DNA of 64,000 bases, from IMG/VR virus record IMGVR_UViG_3300027631_002331, positions 25,480 through 89,479 of that record. One strand, given 5' to 3'. The stretch comes from a virus. Shown here piece by piece: positions 17,867-26,042 of this stretch; position 1 is the stretch's first letter, and each line of letters starts with the position of its first letter. The notes below the pieces were generated by a model that worked only from the letters and a program-made list of their open reading frames with translations, searched no databases and was not told the origin of the DNA. A program made the translations under genes and the position numbers.

Positions 17867-18847
17867 ATGAGGAACATTACTGAGGAGAGAATAGTTTACA
17901 AACCTTTTGAATACCCGGAGGCGTTTGATTTTTACTTAAAACAACAACAAGCACATTGGTTATGGACTGAAGTTCCTATGATGGCAGATGTAACGGATTG
18001 GAAATCAAATCTATCAGAAACTGAAAAAAATATTATAGGATCTATCCTCAAGGGATTTGCTCAAACTGAAACAGTAGTAAACGACTATTGGTCAAACTTA
18101 GTTACTAAGTGGTTTAGAAAACCTGAAATCATTGCTATGGGTGTATGTTTTGCTAATATGGAAACTGTACATGCCGAAGCATATTCTTTATTAAACGAAG
18201 AACTAGGATTAGATGATTTTAGTGAGTTTTTAGAAGATGAAACAACGATGGCTAAAATCGAAAACCTTATGAGTGTTAGAGATGGCCATGATGGTAAACC
18301 TGATTGGAATGCTAGAGCTAAGTCGTTAGCCATATTTTCAGCATTCACTGAAGGTGTAAATCTATTCTCATCATTCGCTGTTTTATTATCTTTTAAACTA
18401 CAAAATAAACTTAAAGGTGTAGGTCAGATAGTAGAGTGGAGTATTAGAGATGAATCACTACATTCAAATGCGGGTTGTTGGTTATTTAGAACTTTATTAG
18501 AGGAAAACCCAGAAATAAACACACCTGAACTAAGAGCAGAAATCGAAGAGGCAGCAAGATTATCTTTAAAACTCGAACTAGATTTTATTGACAAAGTTTA
18601 TGAGATGGGTGATTTAGATGGATGTCCTAAATATGATTTAGTATCTTTTATTAAACATAGAGTTAATACTAAAATGGGTGATTTAGGTTATGGTGCTATT
18701 GTAAACGGCATAGATGAATCAGCTGTTAAAAGAATGAAATGGTTTGATTCACTATCAGCAGGAAAACAACATACTGATTTCTTCGCAAATAGAGTTACAA
18801 ACTATAGTAAAGGAGCACAAAACTGGGACGCAAACGATATATTTTAA
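17867..18847 (+). CDS. nrdB: Ribonucleotide reductase class I beta subunit
   Basis: A 326-residue ferritin-like subunit. Metal-ligand motifs are visible: MADVTDW, then ETVHAEAY, in which the Glu and His ligands and the tyrosine in the radical position (E-x-x-H-x-x-x-Y) are kept, FTEGVNLFSSFAVL, and WSIRDESLHSNAGC. It is therefore probably a tyrosyl-radical enzyme (class Ia-like). It makes the radical for reduction of ribonucleotides to deoxyribonucleotides. Its partner, NrdA, starts 4 bases after the stop, so the two are co-translated. The thioredoxin genes at 37660 and 53662 could supply electrons. Confidence 0.94.
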   Translation: MRNITEERIVYKPFEYPEAFDFYLKQQQAHWLWTEVPMMADVTDWKSNLSETEKNIIGSILKGFAQTETVVNDYWSNLVTKWFRKPEIIAMGVCFANMETVHAEAYSLLNEELGLDDFSEFLEDETTMAKIENLMSVRDGHDGKPDWNARAKSLAIFSAFTEGVNLFSSFAVLLSFKLQNKLKGVGQIVEWSIRDESLHSNAGCWLFRTLLEENPEINTPELRAEIEEAARLSLKLELDFIDKVYEMGDLDGCPKYDLVSFIKHRVNTKMGDLGYGAIVNGIDESAVKRMKWFDSLSAGKQHTDFFANRVTNYSKGAQNWDANDIF

Positions 18848-18851
18848 AAAC

Positions 18852-20564
18852 ATGGACAACAACTTGATTTCAAATACTGATAACTGGGTAGCAGGTAAAG
18901 ACTATCCTGAGTTTTTTGATGAGATTTCACTCTCAACAATCTCAAAGGGTTATTTACTACCTGGTGAAACACCAAAAACAGCTTATAGACGAGTAGCTAA
19001 AGCAGCATCTATGAGACTTAAAAAACCAGAACTTGAAAATAAGTTCTTTAAGTTAATGTGGAATGGGTGGTTAGGTTTAGCTTCACCTGTTTTATCTAAT
19101 ATGGGTACTGATCGTGGTTTACCTATCTCATGTTTTGGAGTAGATACACCTGATTCAGTTAGAGGTATTGGATTAACAAACGCGGAATTGATGAAACTAA
19201 CATCACAAGGTGGTGGTGTTGGTATTTCACTATCTCGTATTAGAGGTAGAGGAACAGAGATTTCAGGTAATGGTAAATCTGAAGGGGTTGTTCCATGGGC
19301 TAAAATATATGATTCAACTATAGTAGCAACAAACCAAGGTAATGTAAGACGAGGCGCAGCATCTGTTAATTTAGATATTAATCATATAGACATATCGGAG
19401 TTTATGCAGATTAGAAGACCTAAAGGTGATCCTAATAGGCAATGTCTAAACTTACACCAATGTGTTGTTGCTGATGATGCCTTTATGAGAAAGTTAGAAG
19501 CAAGGGATCAAGAAGCAATGGGTTTATGGGCTGAGATTTTAAAGTCAAGAATGGAAACAGGTGAACCCTATATTATGTTTAAGGATAATGTTAATAAAAA
19601 CAATCCTATAGCATATGCTATGAATAACTTAGAAGTAAGTATGACTAATATTTGTACTGAAATCACTTTATTTACAGATGAAGAACATTCGTTTATTTGT
19701 TGTTTATCTTCTTTAAACTTAGCTAAATATGATGAGTGGAAAGATACAGACGCTGTAGAGTTATCAACTTGGTTTTTAGATGGTGTAATGCAAGAGTTCA
19801 TTGACAAATCATCAGGAAGAGAATCACTAAAACGTACTCATAACCATGCTCGTAAAGGTCGTGCTTTAGGTTTGGGTGTAATGGGTTGGCATTCATTTTT
19901 ACAACAAAAGAATCTACCATTTAACTCAATAGCATCAACAGCACATACACATAATATATTTTCAGATATTAAGTTTAAAGCTGAAAAAGCATCAAGAGAT
20001 CTAGCTCAAGAATATGGTGAACCACTTTGGTGTAAAGGTACAGGTATGAGGAATACGCATTTATTAGCGACAGCTCCTACTGTATCGAATAGTGTCATAA
20101 CAGGAGGTATTTCCGCAGGTATCGAGCCTTTACCAGCGAATATTTACACATTTAATGGTGCTAAAGGAACGTTTATTCGTAAAAATAAATCATTAGAAGC
20201 ATTACTTGAATCAAAAGGTAAAAATCAAGATAAATGGTGGGATATGATGTTAGCACAAGATGGTAGTGTTATGGGATTACCAGATGATGTATTAACACCA
20301 GATGAAAAAGAAATATTCTTTACATTCCCAGAAATAAACCAACTTGAACTAGTACGTCAAGCTGCTATACGACAAAAATACATAGATCAAACACAATCAC
20401 TTAACTTATCTTTTACACCTGATGATTCACCAAAATGGATTAATCAAGTTCACCTAGAAAGTTGGAAACTGGGGATAAAGACATTATATTACCTACGTAC
20501 TGATTCCGTTATTAAAGGAGACTTAGGAAGTAGAGTAGCAGATTGCGTGAGTTGTGATGGCTAA
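18852..20564 (+). CDS. nrdA: Ribonucleotide reductase class I alpha subunit, short form
   Basis: Start chosen at ATG 18852, after the NrdB stop; a longer frame from 18744 overlaps NrdB. The 570-residue protein retains the catalytic set: ISCFGVD (first redox Cys), SQGGGVGISLSRIRG, NICTEI with FICCLSSLNL (second Cys and thiyl Cys), GLGVMGWHSFLQ, YYLRTDS (the Tyr pair of the radical path), and a C-terminal CVSC pair for re-reduction. It is about 180 residues shorter than E. coli NrdA, mainly because the N-terminal ATP-cone is missing, so dATP inhibition through that domain should be absent. Confidence 0.93.
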   Translation: MDNNLISNTDNWVAGKDYPEFFDEISLSTISKGYLLPGETPKTAYRRVAKAASMRLKKPELENKFFKLMWNGWLGLASPVLSNMGTDRGLPISCFGVDTPDSVRGIGLTNAELMKLTSQGGGVGISLSRIRGRGTEISGNGKSEGVVPWAKIYDSTIVATNQGNVRRGAASVNLDINHIDISEFMQIRRPKGDPNRQCLNLHQCVVADDAFMRKLEARDQEAMGLWAEILKSRMETGEPYIMFKDNVNKNNPIAYAMNNLEVSMTNICTEITLFTDEEHSFICCLSSLNLAKYDEWKDTDAVELSTWFLDGVMQEFIDKSSGRESLKRTHNHARKGRALGLGVMGWHSFLQQKNLPFNSIASTAHTHNIFSDIKFKAEKASRDLAQEYGEPLWCKGTGMRNTHLLATAPTVSNSVITGGISAGIEPLPANIYTFNGAKGTFIRKNKSLEALLESKGKNQDKWWDMMLAQDGSVMGLPDDVLTPDEKEIFFTFPEINQLELVRQAAIRQKYIDQTQSLNLSFTPDDSPKWINQVHLESWKLGIKTLYYLRTDSVIKGDLGSRVADCVSCDG

Positions 20565-20578
20565 TGAGTATGTATAAT
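20552..20578 (+). promoter_or_regulatory. Possible promoter before the nuclease/TonB-receptor block
   Basis: TTG (20552-20554) and TATAAT (20573-20578) are 18 bases apart and lie just before the lipoprotein nuclease. Both boxes fall at the end of nrdA. It fits a housekeeping promoter but not the recurrent TATATTA form exactly. Confidence 0.3.
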
Positions 20579-20592
20579 CGTAAAAATAAAAA

Positions 20593-21213
20593 ATGAATTT
20601 ACAAAAAACATTGAAGTTATTTTTATTTAGTTTTATTATTGGGTTTTCGTCTTGTACTAAAGCTCAATTACAAGAACCTAACTTAAGACAACAAGTTAAA
20701 GTTAATACTCCTATATTTTCTGTAATTTATTCTGAAACAAAAGAACAACCCCTAAAACTCGTTTACAGGTCTTCAAATAGACCTAAAAATGTAGATAGGG
20801 GTTCAATGAACTTTTATACAGAATCTAAATACCATACTTCGGATAACAGAGATTATTATAGAAATGTATGGGATAAAGGTCATCTAGCTCCTGCTGCTAC
20901 ATTTTCTGATAGTAGAGAAAACTTAAAACAAACATTTTCATATCTTAACTGTGCCTTACAAAACCAATACCTAAATAGAGGTGCTTGGAGAATATTAGAG
21001 GAGCAAGAAAGAAAATGGGATGATCAAGAAGAACTAATAATCACAATTGAAATAAAATTCTCAGATTCAATTCTACCTACAGGGGCTACACTACCTAGTA
21101 GGTTTATTAAATGTATTGAATTTACAAAAAGTAATGTTAAACGCTGCTTTTCCTTTCCAAATAAAAAACCAACAATGGGTTGGGAGGAATATGAAGTAAA
21201 ACATTTACGTTAA
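20593..21213 (+). CDS. Exported DNA/RNA non-specific endonuclease, lipoprotein (NUC/EndoG family)
   Basis: A 206-residue protein with an N-terminal signal ending in a lipobox-like IGFSSC (about 17-22), so it is probably a lipid-anchored envelope protein. The nuclease core shows WDKGHLAPAATF, a variant of the DRGH catalytic motif with the histidine kept, and LNCALQNQYLNRGAWRILEE, the usual Asn...Asn...Trp-x-x-LE metal-binding segment. Enzymes of this family cut both DNA and RNA without sequence preference. It is the first gene of an export-rich block and is followed 39 bases on by the TonB-dependent receptor. I am fairly sure of the family; anchoring and side of the membrane are inferred. Confidence 0.85.
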   Translation: MNLQKTLKLFLFSFIIGFSSCTKAQLQEPNLRQQVKVNTPIFSVIYSETKEQPLKLVYRSSNRPKNVDRGSMNFYTESKYHTSDNRDYYRNVWDKGHLAPAATFSDSRENLKQTFSYLNCALQNQYLNRGAWRILEEQERKWDDQEELIITIEIKFSDSILPTGATLPSRFIKCIEFTKSNVKRCFSFPNKKPTMGWEEYEVKHLR

Positions 21214-21252
21214 AGGTTATGTATTGTTTAATTTAAACTCAAAAAAACGAAA

Positions 21253-23730
21253 ATGAAAAAACTCGTTACAACGTTGCTGTTAGTATTCCTAACAGTAGGA
21301 GCTTACGCTCAAGAATCATCCACTGATTCTAAAACCATCTTAGATGTAAATTTAGAAGAGGTAGTAATTACTTCACGTGTTATTGATGTCGCTAGAGAAA
21401 GAGAGACACCAATTGCCGTAAGTACAATCTCAGCACAAGAGGTGTTGTTGAAAGTAGGAAATCAGGAATTTCCAGAAATCATGAACAAGACACCAGGGGT
21501 GTATGCTACTAAACAAGGAGGGGGATATGGTGATAGTCGTATTTCTTTAAGAGGTTTTAATCAGCGTAATACTTCTTTTCTTATCAATGGTCAACCCGTT
21601 AATGATATGGAAAACGGTTGGGTGTATTGGTCGAATTGGCAAGGATTATCAGATGTAACATCTAATATCCAAATCCAACGTGGTCTAGGTGCCACTTCTT
21701 TAGCAGTACCATCCGTAGGAGGTACTGTTTCTATTTTCACTAAAAGTGCTGAAAAAGCTCAAGGTGGATCTTTAACTCAGATGTTGGGTAATGATGGTTA
21801 TACCAAAACTACTGCAGTATATAATACTGGGGTAAATGATAAAGGTTGGTCATCATCTTTTTTATTAACTAAATGGTCTGGAGATGGATACATTTATAAT
21901 ACATCAGGAGCAGGATGGACTTATTTCGCAGCCGTAGGATATACACCAGAAGGTTCAGCTCATAGCTTGAACCTTTCTTTTTTAGGTGCTGGACAATGGC
22001 ATCACCAAAGAGATGTTTGGGTATCTATTAGAGATTATCAAAACTTCGGAGATGAAGGTATTGATAGACGTTGGAATACCAACGGTGGTACTTTAAATGG
22101 TGAAGAGTATAACTTACGTAGAAACTTCTACAATAAACCTCTTGCTACTATAAACTGGGATTGGGATATTTCAGATAATGTACAGTTAAACACATCTGTA
22201 TACGGTTCAGCTGGTAGAGGTGGAGGAACAGGTCCTCGTGGTAGAAACTATTATGAAGGATCTATTGATATGTTACCTTTTCGTAAGGATTTAACTGAAC
22301 ACTACTTAGAAAATGGTAAAGGAACTCGAGATGCTAATGGCTTTATTAACTATGACGCAGTAGTAGCTCATAACTCCCAATATGAGGTAGGATCTCACAA
22401 TGATAAAGATTATGCTCGTAACGTATTAGTACGTAGAGCTTCTATGAATTCCCATAACTGGGTTGGAGCTATTTCTAAGCTTAACATCCAGAAAGATAAA
22501 ATGAGATACTCTTTAGGAGTTGATTTACGTAACTATACTGGTTATCACTATAGAACAATGAATGATTTATTAGGTCTTCAAGGGTATGCTTCTACAGGTA
22601 ATCAAAATCTAGGTACTCAAATTTATGGTGCGAGTGATTTAGTATCAGCTAACCCATTTAGAAGTACTAATATTGGAGATAATGAAGCAAAAATTGCTTA
22701 TTACAATATTGGATTTGTAAAGTGGGCAGGTGTTAATGGTTTAGTAGAATATGCTGGTGATAAGATTACCGCAGTACTACAAGCCGGAGCATCTAACCAA
22801 CAATTCCAAAGAGAAGATAGATTTGCAAACGTAAATAATCCTATTTCAGATAAAGCTAACTTAGGTGGTGGGTATCTAAAAGGAGGTATTAACTATAACT
22901 TTACTAAAAAATCTAACATATTTGTAAATGCTGGTTATATTGATAGACAGCCTTTATTTGATGCCGTATTTCCTAACTTTGGAAATGATATCAACCCAGA
23001 CCTACAAAACGAACGTATCGAATCATTTGAGATTGGATATGGTTATATAGGTAAGAAATTAAAGTTAAATGTTAATGCATATAATACTAATTGGGGTAAT
23101 AGATTTGTTTCTCGTAGTTTATCTAATCAACAAGGAGTTGATGGGTTTGCTCAATTTAGAAATATTGATGTAACTCATAAAGGTATTGAAGCTGAAGCAA
23201 CATATAGAATGGGTTCAACTAAACTAAGAGGTATGTTATCTATTGGTGATTGGACTTACACTAAAGACTTCGAAGCAGAGCTATTTGACGAAAACCAACA
23301 ATCAATTGGTACTGGTAAACTTTATACTAAAGGTGCTAAGGTTGGAGATGCCGCTCAAATTACTGCTTTTATAGGTGTTGATCAAAGATTAGGTGATAAA
23401 TTAAAAGTAGATCTAGATTATAGATTTGTAGATGGTCTATACGCTGATTATAGTATTACAGATTCAGCATTTACTAACCCAGATAATGAAGGAGCATTAA
23501 AATTACCTTCTTATGGTATTGTAGATTTAGGAGCTACATTTTATGCAGCTAATGGTTGGTCATTGAGAGCAAACATTAATAACTTATTAGATACCACTTA
23601 CATTGCAGAGTCTAATAGTAATATTCATGCAACTGCTGGTTCCACTACCTGGAATGGAATTGATACAAGAAATAGTGTATGGTTCGGATTTGGACGTACA
23701 TGGAATGTTTCGCTTAAATATAAATTTTAA
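21253..23730 (+). CDS. TonB-dependent outer-membrane receptor
   Basis: A full-length 825-residue receptor. Residues 1-19 form a clear signal peptide (ending GAYAQ). A TonB-box-like segment with LEEVVITS follows. The plug domain (about 50-165) includes IMNKTPGVYATKQGGG, SRISLRGFNQRNTS, LINGQPVND and VPSVGGTVSIFTK. The rest is a 22-strand-type barrel with many aromatic girdle residues, DRQPLFDAVFPNFGND, and a final NVSLKYKF ending in Phe, as needed for barrel insertion. No N-terminal carboxypeptidase-like domain is present, unlike many Bacteroidota receptors. It lies between two exported nucleases and is followed by a strong terminator. The substrate is unknown. Such a receptor in a phage genome is unusual. 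Confidence 0.95.
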   Translation: MKKLVTTLLLVFLTVGAYAQESSTDSKTILDVNLEEVVITSRVIDVARERETPIAVSTISAQEVLLKVGNQEFPEIMNKTPGVYATKQGGGYGDSRISLRGFNQRNTSFLINGQPVNDMENGWVYWSNWQGLSDVTSNIQIQRGLGATSLAVPSVGGTVSIFTKSAEKAQGGSLTQMLGNDGYTKTTAVYNTGVNDKGWSSSFLLTKWSGDGYIYNTSGAGWTYFAAVGYTPEGSAHSLNLSFLGAGQWHHQRDVWVSIRDYQNFGDEGIDRRWNTNGGTLNGEEYNLRRNFYNKPLATINWDWDISDNVQLNTSVYGSAGRGGGTGPRGRNYYEGSIDMLPFRKDLTEHYLENGKGTRDANGFINYDAVVAHNSQYEVGSHNDKDYARNVLVRRASMNSHNWVGAISKLNIQKDKMRYSLGVDLRNYTGYHYRTMNDLLGLQGYASTGNQNLGTQIYGASDLVSANPFRSTNIGDNEAKIAYYNIGFVKWAGVNGLVEYAGDKITAVLQAGASNQQFQREDRFANVNNPISDKANLGGGYLKGGINYNFTKKSNIFVNAGYIDRQPLFDAVFPNFGNDINPDLQNERIESFEIGYGYIGKKLKLNVNAYNTNWGNRFVSRSLSNQQGVDGFAQFRNIDVTHKGIEAEATYRMGSTKLRGMLSIGDWTYTKDFEAELFDENQQSIGTGKLYTKGAKVGDAAQITAFIGVDQRLGDKLKVDLDYRFVDGLYADYSITDSAFTNPDNEGALKLPSYGIVDLGATFYAANGWSLRANINNLLDTTYIAESNSNIHATAGSTTWNGIDTRNSVWFGFGRTWNVSLKYKF

Positions 23731-23734
23731 TAAT

Positions 23735-23763
23735 ATGGGGGCTTCGGCCCCCATTTATTTTTT
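23735..23763 (+). terminator. Strong rho-independent terminator after the TonB-receptor gene
   Basis: GGGGGC (23737-23742) pairs with GCCCCC (23747-23752) around a UUCG tetraloop, extended by AT/AT, and is followed by a T-rich tract (TTTATTTTTTT). It is the most stable hairpin I saw in the window. Confidence 0.85.
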
Positions 23764-23898
23764 ATGGAAGTATTAACAGAACTTTGGGAAAAAGAAGGTT
23801 ATAAGCATGTAGGTAATTGGATTGATGGTAGTATAGCTATACTACTATTGATGGGAGGATATTACTACAAAAAATGGGTTGATCACAAATTTAAATAA
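23764..23898 (+). CDS. 44-residue membrane protein
   Basis: A small open frame with an ATG just after the terminator T tract. It begins MEVLTELWEKEGYKHVGNW and has one hydrophobic span (IAILLLMGGYYY) followed by basic residues. It ends 3 bases before the S1/P1-type nuclease gene. I recognise no family. The start immediately behind a terminator is odd, but no other start fits. Confidence 0.45.
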   Translation: MEVLTELWEKEGYKHVGNWIDGSIAILLLMGGYYYKKWVDHKFK

Positions 23899-23901
23899 AT
23901 T

Positions 23902-24684
23902 ATGAAAAAGTTATTAGTTTTATTATTACTACCAACAATGTTATTTGCAGACGATTGGGGTAAAGTGGGTCATAGAATTATTGGTGAGATTGCCGAAAGA
24001 CAATTAACCAAAGAAGTAAAAGAAATAGTATACGATATATTAGATGGGGAATCATTAGCATCAGTTAGTACATGGCCCGATGAAATGAGAAGTAATCCTG
24101 AATTTGATAAATTTGGTAAATGGCATTATGTTAATTTACCTTTAGATAAAGAATATACAGAAATAGAACACACCCAAGAAAATGTAGTTATCATTATCAA
24201 AAAAGCAATAGGTATTTTAAAATCCCCTAATGTTGATAAAGAAACAAAAAAGTTCTATCTTAAGTATTTAGTACATTTAGTTGGTGATTTACACCAACCC
24301 ATGCATACTGGTAGGTATGAGGATTATGGTGGTAGTAAAATCAGAATAAAATTTAAAGGTAGAAAAGGTCAAGAAACTAATACTAACCTTCATGTGTTGT
24401 GGGACACTAATTTAATTGATGATTTTAAAATGTCCTATACAGAATGGAGTACACATTTAATTAATAAAATGAGTAAAAAAGAGATTACACCGTCTATGGA
24501 AACTATGAACCCTGTAGATTGGACTTATGAATCTCACCAATATGCAAAACAAATTTATAAAGATACACCACAAGGTATCTCTTTATCGTATGATTACGTA
24601 TACAAATACCAACCAGTATTAGAAAAAAGGTTATTTTTAGCTGGTAAAAGATTAGGATTATTAATTAATGAAATTTTTGAATAA
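23902..24684 (+). CDS. Secreted S1/P1-type zinc nuclease
   Basis: A 260-residue protein. The signal peptide ends near LFA, followed by DDWGKVGHRIIGEIAERQL, the N-terminal Trp and His region that binds the zinc cluster. Other zinc-ligand motifs are WPDEMR, WHYVNLP, HLVGDLHQPMHTG and NLHVLWDTNLI. This matches bacterial S1/P1 nucleases, which degrade single-stranded DNA and RNA and can remove 3'-phosphates of nucleotides. The enzyme should act in the periplasm or outside the cell. With the NUC-family lipoprotein and the TonB receptor it makes an exported nuclease set around a transporter. The next gene starts at the overlapping ATGA. Confidence 0.93.
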   Translation: MKKLLVLLLLPTMLFADDWGKVGHRIIGEIAERQLTKEVKEIVYDILDGESLASVSTWPDEMRSNPEFDKFGKWHYVNLPLDKEYTEIEHTQENVVIIIKKAIGILKSPNVDKETKKFYLKYLVHLVGDLHQPMHTGRYEDYGGSKIRIKFKGRKGQETNTNLHVLWDTNLIDDFKMSYTEWSTHLINKMSKKEITPSMETMNPVDWTYESHQYAKQIYKDTPQGISLSYDYVYKYQPVLEKRLFLAGKRLGLLINEIFE

Positions 24685-24911
24685 TGAAAGAAGAAACTAA
24701 AGAATTACTTTACAAAGTATTTGTAATTTACATCGGTACAGCGTCCTTAATGGTAGGTCCATTTTTTGTAAACTTTTTATTAGGTAAAGTACTATCAGTA
24801 ATAGGATTAGCATTATTAACAGTACAAACACAAAAAACAAAATCATATAACCTATCTTTACTTAATGTAGTAGGTATATGTGGTTACTTATATAGCATCT
24901 TTACTCAATGA
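24684..24911 (+). CDS. Small two-span membrane protein, unknown
   Basis: A 75-residue protein with two or three hydrophobic spans (about 12-32, 35-45 and 58-72). Its ATG overlaps the stop of the S1/P1 nuclease gene and its stop overlaps the next start (ATGA), so it is translationally coupled. No family is recognised; it may be a holin-like or envelope accessory protein. Confidence 0.55.
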   Translation: MKEETKELLYKVFVIYIGTASLMVGPFFVNFLLGKVLSVIGLALLTVQTQKTKSYNLSLLNVVGICGYLYSIFTQ

Positions 24912-25441
24912 GCAAGTTAGTTAACTTATTTGGAGGTCCTGGAATTGGAAAAAGTGGGATTGCTGCTGGTATAACTTATAAACTTAAGAAAAACCATATT
25001 AGTTGTAATAATCCATATGAATTCCCTAAAACTATAGCTTGGGATAATAATCTTCCTGCAATCAAAGATCAATTATATATTTTTGCTAATCAACATAGGG
25101 GAATAGCACAAGCATATGGTAAAGTAGATTATATTATAATTGATTCACCAATTTTATTCTCTACAATTTACCACACATACTATACTAATGGATACCCAGC
25201 TGAATATTATAGACAGCCCTTCCATGATTTAGTAGTCGATCTACATAATCAGTATGATAGTATAAACATATTGTTAGATAGAGGAGAAACAATACATAGT
25301 GAGGATGAAAGATTCCAAGATTTAGAAGAATCAATAGCAATAGATAAACTATGTAAAACGGTTTTAGATAAACATAATATACCATACCACACAATAAAGG
25401 TAGGTAAAAATACTGTTAAAAAAATAATGAAACTACTATAA
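24908..25441 (+). CDS. P-loop nucleotide-binding protein (AAA/kinase-like)
   Basis: A 177-residue cytoplasmic protein. The N-terminal Walker A is GGPGIGKSG (about 9-17), followed by a Walker B-like strand VDYIIIDSPILFS and an Arg/Asp-rich LLDRGETIHSEDERFQ segment. The form resembles NadR/ribosylnicotinamide-kinase and related AAA_28 phage proteins, but the substrate cannot be told. It closes the nuclease block and is followed by a terminator. Confidence 0.7.
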   Translation: MSKLVNLFGGPGIGKSGIAAGITYKLKKNHISCNNPYEFPKTIAWDNNLPAIKDQLYIFANQHRGIAQAYGKVDYIIIDSPILFSTIYHTYYTNGYPAEYYRQPFHDLVVDLHNQYDSINILLDRGETIHSEDERFQDLEESIAIDKLCKTVLDKHNIPYHTIKVGKNTVKKIMKLL

Positions 25442-25443
25442 AG

Positions 25444-25468
25444 AAAGAGCGCAATAGCGCTCTTTTTT
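25444..25468 (+). terminator. Rho-independent terminator
   Basis: AAAGAGCGC (25444-25452) and GCGCTCTTT (25457-25465) form a 9-bp stem with an AATA loop, followed by TTT. It ends the nuclease/receptor operon. In the 100 bases that follow I see no clear promoter. Confidence 0.8.
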
Positions 25469-25568
25469 GTATATGTATCATTGACAACAAACAAACAGTT
25501 CTTCCCCAATAGTTTCCCAAACGTTTTTTAACCAATGGTTTTTTAATTGTTGCAAACGCGCAGTAATT

Positions 25569-26042
25569 ATGAAATGGACAATAGTAATATTAAGTTGCCT
25601 TGTAGGCTTCTTGGCCAAATCCCAAGAAATCAATATAGGTAAAGTAGAAAACAAAATCGTATTAGGCGATTTAGCAGGCAATAGAGACTTAGCCTTTGGA
25701 GTACGTAACGTACTTGAAGAAGTAGTCCAAGATGCTGGATACGACCTTAATCCCAACTCAATTTCCGAAATTACAGTAGAGATATTATTCTTCGATGTAC
25801 AGAAGAATAACATCCAACTTGCCGTTTATGGTAAGCAAATAGACATTTATATAATAGCTGCTAGAGCAACTTTATATAAAAATGGTAAAAAGAAAAAATC
25901 GGTAACCGCTAAGGGAACTGCTAAATCTATATCAACATCCACCTTAGTAATAGATGAAGGTGGTAAGTTTTCCCAATCAAATGTTTCTACAGCAATAAAA
26001 AAACTATGTGAACAATTAATAAATAAACTAAAAATTAAATGA
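25569..26042 (+). CDS. Exported protein, possibly envelope/YajG-like
   Basis: A 157-residue protein with a signal peptide (MKWTIVILSCLVGFLAKSQ). The mature part has alternating beta strands with a lysine-rich turn (KNGKKKKSV) and a C-terminal amphipathic helix starting at NVSTAIKKLCEQ. That layout is seen in YajG-type and CsgG-neighbour lipoproteins, but the similarity is weak. The first gene of the second exported group; the next gene overlaps it by 4 bases (ATGA). Confidence 0.6.
   Translation: MKWTIVILSCLVGFLAKSQEINIGKVENKIVLGDLAGNRDLAFGVRNVLEEVVQDAGYDLNPNSISEITVEILFFDVQKNNIQLAVYGKQIDIYIIAARATLYKNGKKKKSVTAKGTAKSISTSTLVIDEGGKFSQSNVSTAIKKLCEQLINKLKIK

Noticed and set aside
20593-25441. Host contamination or a chimaeric join at the TonB-receptor block
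   Set aside because: Base composition, tight spacing and strand agree with the flanking phage genes, and the following exported block leads straight into phage lysis genes. Not fully excluded; read coverage across the edges would settle it.
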